Shown piece after piece: positions 62,901 to 64,000 of a DNA stretch of 64,000 nucleotides. Position 1 is the stretch's first letter, and the number at the start of each line of letters is the position of its first letter. The notes beneath the pieces are model-generated. The model was not told the origin of the DNA and did not search any database. It saw only the letters and a list, made by a program, of their open reading frames with translations. This stretch comes from Gemmatimonadota bacterium (lineage in GTDB: Bacteria; Gemmatimonadota; Gemmatimonadetes; Gemmatimonadales; Gemmatimonadaceae). The position numbers and the translations under genes were made by a program. The DNA lies in contig JAIUOB010000002.1 in NCBI GenBank assembly GCA_020161135.1, forward strand, positions 930,001 through 994,000. Direction: 5' to 3'.

Positions 62901-63406
62901 GCGCCAAGCTCGATGCGGTGGTGCCGGCGCTGCAGGAGATCGCCAGCGAAGGGTACAAGGCGCTCGTCTTCTCGCAGTTCACCAGCTTCCTGTCCCAGTT
63001 GCGGCACCGCCTCGATGTCCTGGGAGTGCCGTACGAGTACCTCGACGGCCGCACCCGCGACCGGCAGGCGCGCGTCGACCGCTTCCAGAGCGCCGATGGT
63101 CCGCCGGTGTTCCTCATCAGCCTCAAGGCCGGCGGGCACGGGCTCAACCTCACCGCGGCGGAGTACGTGTACCTGCTCGACCCGTGGTGGAACCCGGCGG
63201 TGGAGGCACAGGCCATCGACCGCGCGCATCGCATCGGGCAGGAGCGGCAGGTGTTCGCCACCCGCGTCGTCGCGCGCGACACCATCGAGAGCAAGATCCT
63301 CGAGCTGCAGGCGGGGAAGCGCGCACTGGCCGATGCGATTCTCAACGAGGACCGCGGCGGGCTGTCGGGCATCGGGCGCGCGGAGCTGGAGCTGCTGCTG
63401 GGGTAG
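59936..63406 (+). CDS. SWIM zinc-finger SNF2-family DEAD/DEAH-box helicase
   Basis: The product is about 1156 residues. ATG 59936 is chosen; GTG 59906 is possible. Near residue 75 a SWIM-type finger reads TCTCTTAAERGACPHLFAV. The helicase core has LADDMGLGKTIQVLALL (I), VLDEAQAIKN (II), ALSGTPVENRLEELW (III), FSQFTSFLSQLRHRL (IV), LKAGGHGLNLTAAEYVYLLDPWWNPA (V) and QAIDRAHRIGQ (VI). Bacterial HepA/RapA-like and SWIM-SNF2 proteins remodel protein-DNA complexes or RNA polymerase; the exact role here is unknown. Confidence 0.96.
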   Translation: MIPYYSGFPSRFPDRVNLPLAITRSFPADIQSRAHPLLVDGTVRLVAMTGTEVRAEVSGDAPCTVQLLATRGRITATCTCTTAAERGACPHLFAVLTLAAIRRKLVTLLDTAGSGFTLDLASRAAPLDASLDAPADGVPTEQPLATSTGIASSLTASTLTAPTDAGSDAAPRGADASAGDADMPAAPGWSSALARMAVERMVAAGQEGPRVSTLPADRRIVYLVDLDQRLRADGLLVEIGTERRDRDGNWGDPRRFHFASSAWFTAANAVDRQVAEMLVGANDTHGLTGMPAHGFAVRPRAFGTTLRLICDTERCRTLSRDAARDGRTLRWDDGAAWRVQFRIEPDAIARHTLRATLHRDDRMLSLERVTWVHPAGLLLLDDTLARVDWQGSFPLVQQLQDEPLALGDQLNAFLTQWNALTDAPTLVVPAEEPLASVDTPPVPVLTIDLDEHGVRNAPATLALRFRYGTVLVPPSLRGTSSYDTSTRTLHRRDAAFERRCRARLLQLGAQEHWQGTQSGDAFTLLRGRVAALVAALSGTSTMSGPAAATGANAAAGNGASGNGAVAGDVWEVTLAGRALHVASAPLLRVSTDIDWFDLEGTVPFGPHELSLAQLLALDPGAHDGLIALPGGDWGLVSMDDVARLSRLLAMGVTREGRVRFPRTQLLLLDALLAALPHVDVDEQLAEARARLARFNGIDTPDAPPGFQGTLRGYQREGLGWFGFLRDFGLGGCLADDMGLGKTIQVLALLEERRVQGHGPSLLVVPRSLVFNWQREAERFVPSLRVHDLSGSDRDVGRLAREDADVFITTYGTLRVDVEELGAHEFDYVVLDEAQAIKNAGTATAKASRLLRARHRLALSGTPVENRLEELWSLFEFLNPGMLGASARLATADAALLSRALRPVILRRTKAAVASELPARVEQTLEVTLEPRQRTFYEQLRRRYAESVLAQVDREGMHKSRMHILEALLRLRQAACHPVLVDPTRGGTPSAKLDAVVPALQEIASEGYKALVFSQFTSFLSQLRHRLDVLGVPYEYLDGRTRDRQARVDRFQSADGPPVFLISLKAGGHGLNLTAAEYVYLLDPWWNPAVEAQAIDRAHRIGQERQVFATRVVARDTIESKILELQAGKRALADAILNEDRGGLSGIGRAELELLLG

Positions 63407-63436
63407 ATTGGGGGGCCCACCTCCACCGCTCTGCCC

Positions 63437-64000
63437 ATGCGCCTCGCCGTTCTTCGCCGCGCCGCCCCCGCGCTCGCCGCGCTGGCTTTCTCCACGCTCG
63501 CCCCCACGCGCAGCCACGCCCAGGCCAACACCGCGCCGCGCGGCGTCATGCCCATCGAGTTCGTGCATTCGGCCGAGTACGGCTGGTTCACGAAGCCGGT
63601 GCTGGCGAGCCGCGTGGTGGACGACATGACTGACACCACGCGCTGGCGCGTGAGCGGCGCCGGCAAGGGCTCGTACGTGGCCAACGCCCTCGGCGACATG
63701 CGCAGCCTGCGCGTGGACCTGACGCTCAACCGCCCGCCGCTCCCTGAACGGCTGCGTTTGCCGGCGGTGAATCTGCGCCGCGTGATCGCCGGCGAGGACT
63801 GGAGCCAGTACAACCGCATCGCGATCTGGATCAAGCCGGACTTCAACAGCGTGCCGGTGCTGCCGCTGCAGCTCGTCATGCACAACGACGGTGCCACCAA
63901 GGTGCCCGACCGCTACAACCGCGAGGGGACGCACGTCATCACGCTGGCGCGGCAGGGGTGGCAGCAGGTGCTGTGGGAGATCGATCCGCTGGCGCGCGAC
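63437..64000 (+). CDS. Secreted protein of unknown function (partial)
   Basis: The gene runs off the right edge; 188 residues are visible. A signal peptide ends near TRSHAQANT. The mature part includes EYGWFTKPVLASRVVDDM, WSQYNRIAIWIKPDFNSVPV and GTHVITLARQGWQQVLWEID, a pattern of aromatic-rich beta strands seen in carbohydrate-binding-like modules. I cannot assign a family. It starts 30 bp after the helicase stop. Confidence 0.75.
   Translation, partial: MRLAVLRRAAPALAALAFSTLAPTRSHAQANTAPRGVMPIEFVHSAEYGWFTKPVLASRVVDDMTDTTRWRVSGAGKGSYVANALGDMRSLRVDLTLNRPPLPERLRLPAVNLRRVIAGEDWSQYNRIAIWIKPDFNSVPVLPLQLVMHNDGATKVPDRYNREGTHVITLARQGWQQVLWEIDPLARD

Noticed and set aside
1..64000. CRISPR array, tRNA, rRNA, transposon or prophage
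   Set aside because: No regularly spaced direct repeats, no cloverleaf or rRNA motifs, and no transposase or integrase motif were seen; tandem repeats present are coding and contiguous.

Overview
The window is a very GC-rich chromosomal segment of a Gram-negative-type bacterium. It carries many lipoproteins and secreted metalloproteases, a YidC with a periplasmic domain, a DUF2156 membrane enzyme, a PEP-CTERM protein, a type IV pilin and a GWxTD lipoprotein. Together these fit the Gemmatimonadota (Gemmatimonas-like); that placement is inference from gene content, not from a marker comparison. I see no transposase, integrase, phage gene, CRISPR array, rRNA or tRNA gene, so this looks like core chromosome.

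Layout. 1-33.6 kb: a partial PLP synthase; an Ig/M30-type lipoprotein; glutaminyl cyclotransferase; a tightly coupled mug-mutS-SPOR-holA string; an ECF sigma factor with a zinc-finger anti-sigma-like partner; NUDIX and SET-domain genes; a two-gene M16 peptidase; an Ig/leishmanolysin-like lipoprotein; YdcF; a beta-CASP nuclease; an aberrant AAA+ regulator; a DUF2156-LOG-histidine kinase-response regulator operon; upp; two metal-binding proteins of unknown role; and the classic mnmE-yidC-yidD-rnpA-rpmH block on the minus strand. 33.6-36.8 kb: the origin-type neighbourhood (rpmH promoter, dnaA promoter with a perfect DnaA box, dnaA, an AT-richer gap, dnaN). 36.8-42.7 kb: a lipoprotein, RNase P RNA (rnpB), an AraC-type regulator, a membrane chemoreceptor, pyrE and a Ser/Thr kinase. 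42.9-54.4 kb: GWxTD lipoprotein, polA, pilin, an MFS transporter, a lipoprotein and a Tricorn-type protease. 54.4-64 kb: an HxlR regulator divergent from a DJ-1/VOC/reductase cluster, tex, a PEP-CTERM protein, a SWIM-SNF2 helicase and a partial secreted protein.

The most thought-provoking items are these. (1) A four-gene operon couples a LOG-type nucleotide phosphoribohydrolase to a multi-TM histidine kinase with a CHASE-like outer sensor, which recalls cytokinin synthesis plus sensing; the functional link is a hypothesis. (2) An AAA+ enhancer-binding-like protein has GAYPGA instead of GAFTGA and Asp-Gln instead of Asp-Glu in Walker B. (3) rnpA has its conserved N-terminus upstream of any ATG, GTG or TTG. 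(4) A SET-domain protein sits between histone-H1-like lysine tails, one encoded by 12-bp and the other by 36-bp repeats. (5) An HxlR-divergent module has a visible operator palindrome. Several proteins carry in-frame tandem repeats with unit lengths in multiples of three.

Limits: all family names come from reading motifs by eye. Starts in this GC-rich sequence are often uncertain because Shine-Dalgarno sites are weak or absent, and long antisense open frames are common and were discarded.
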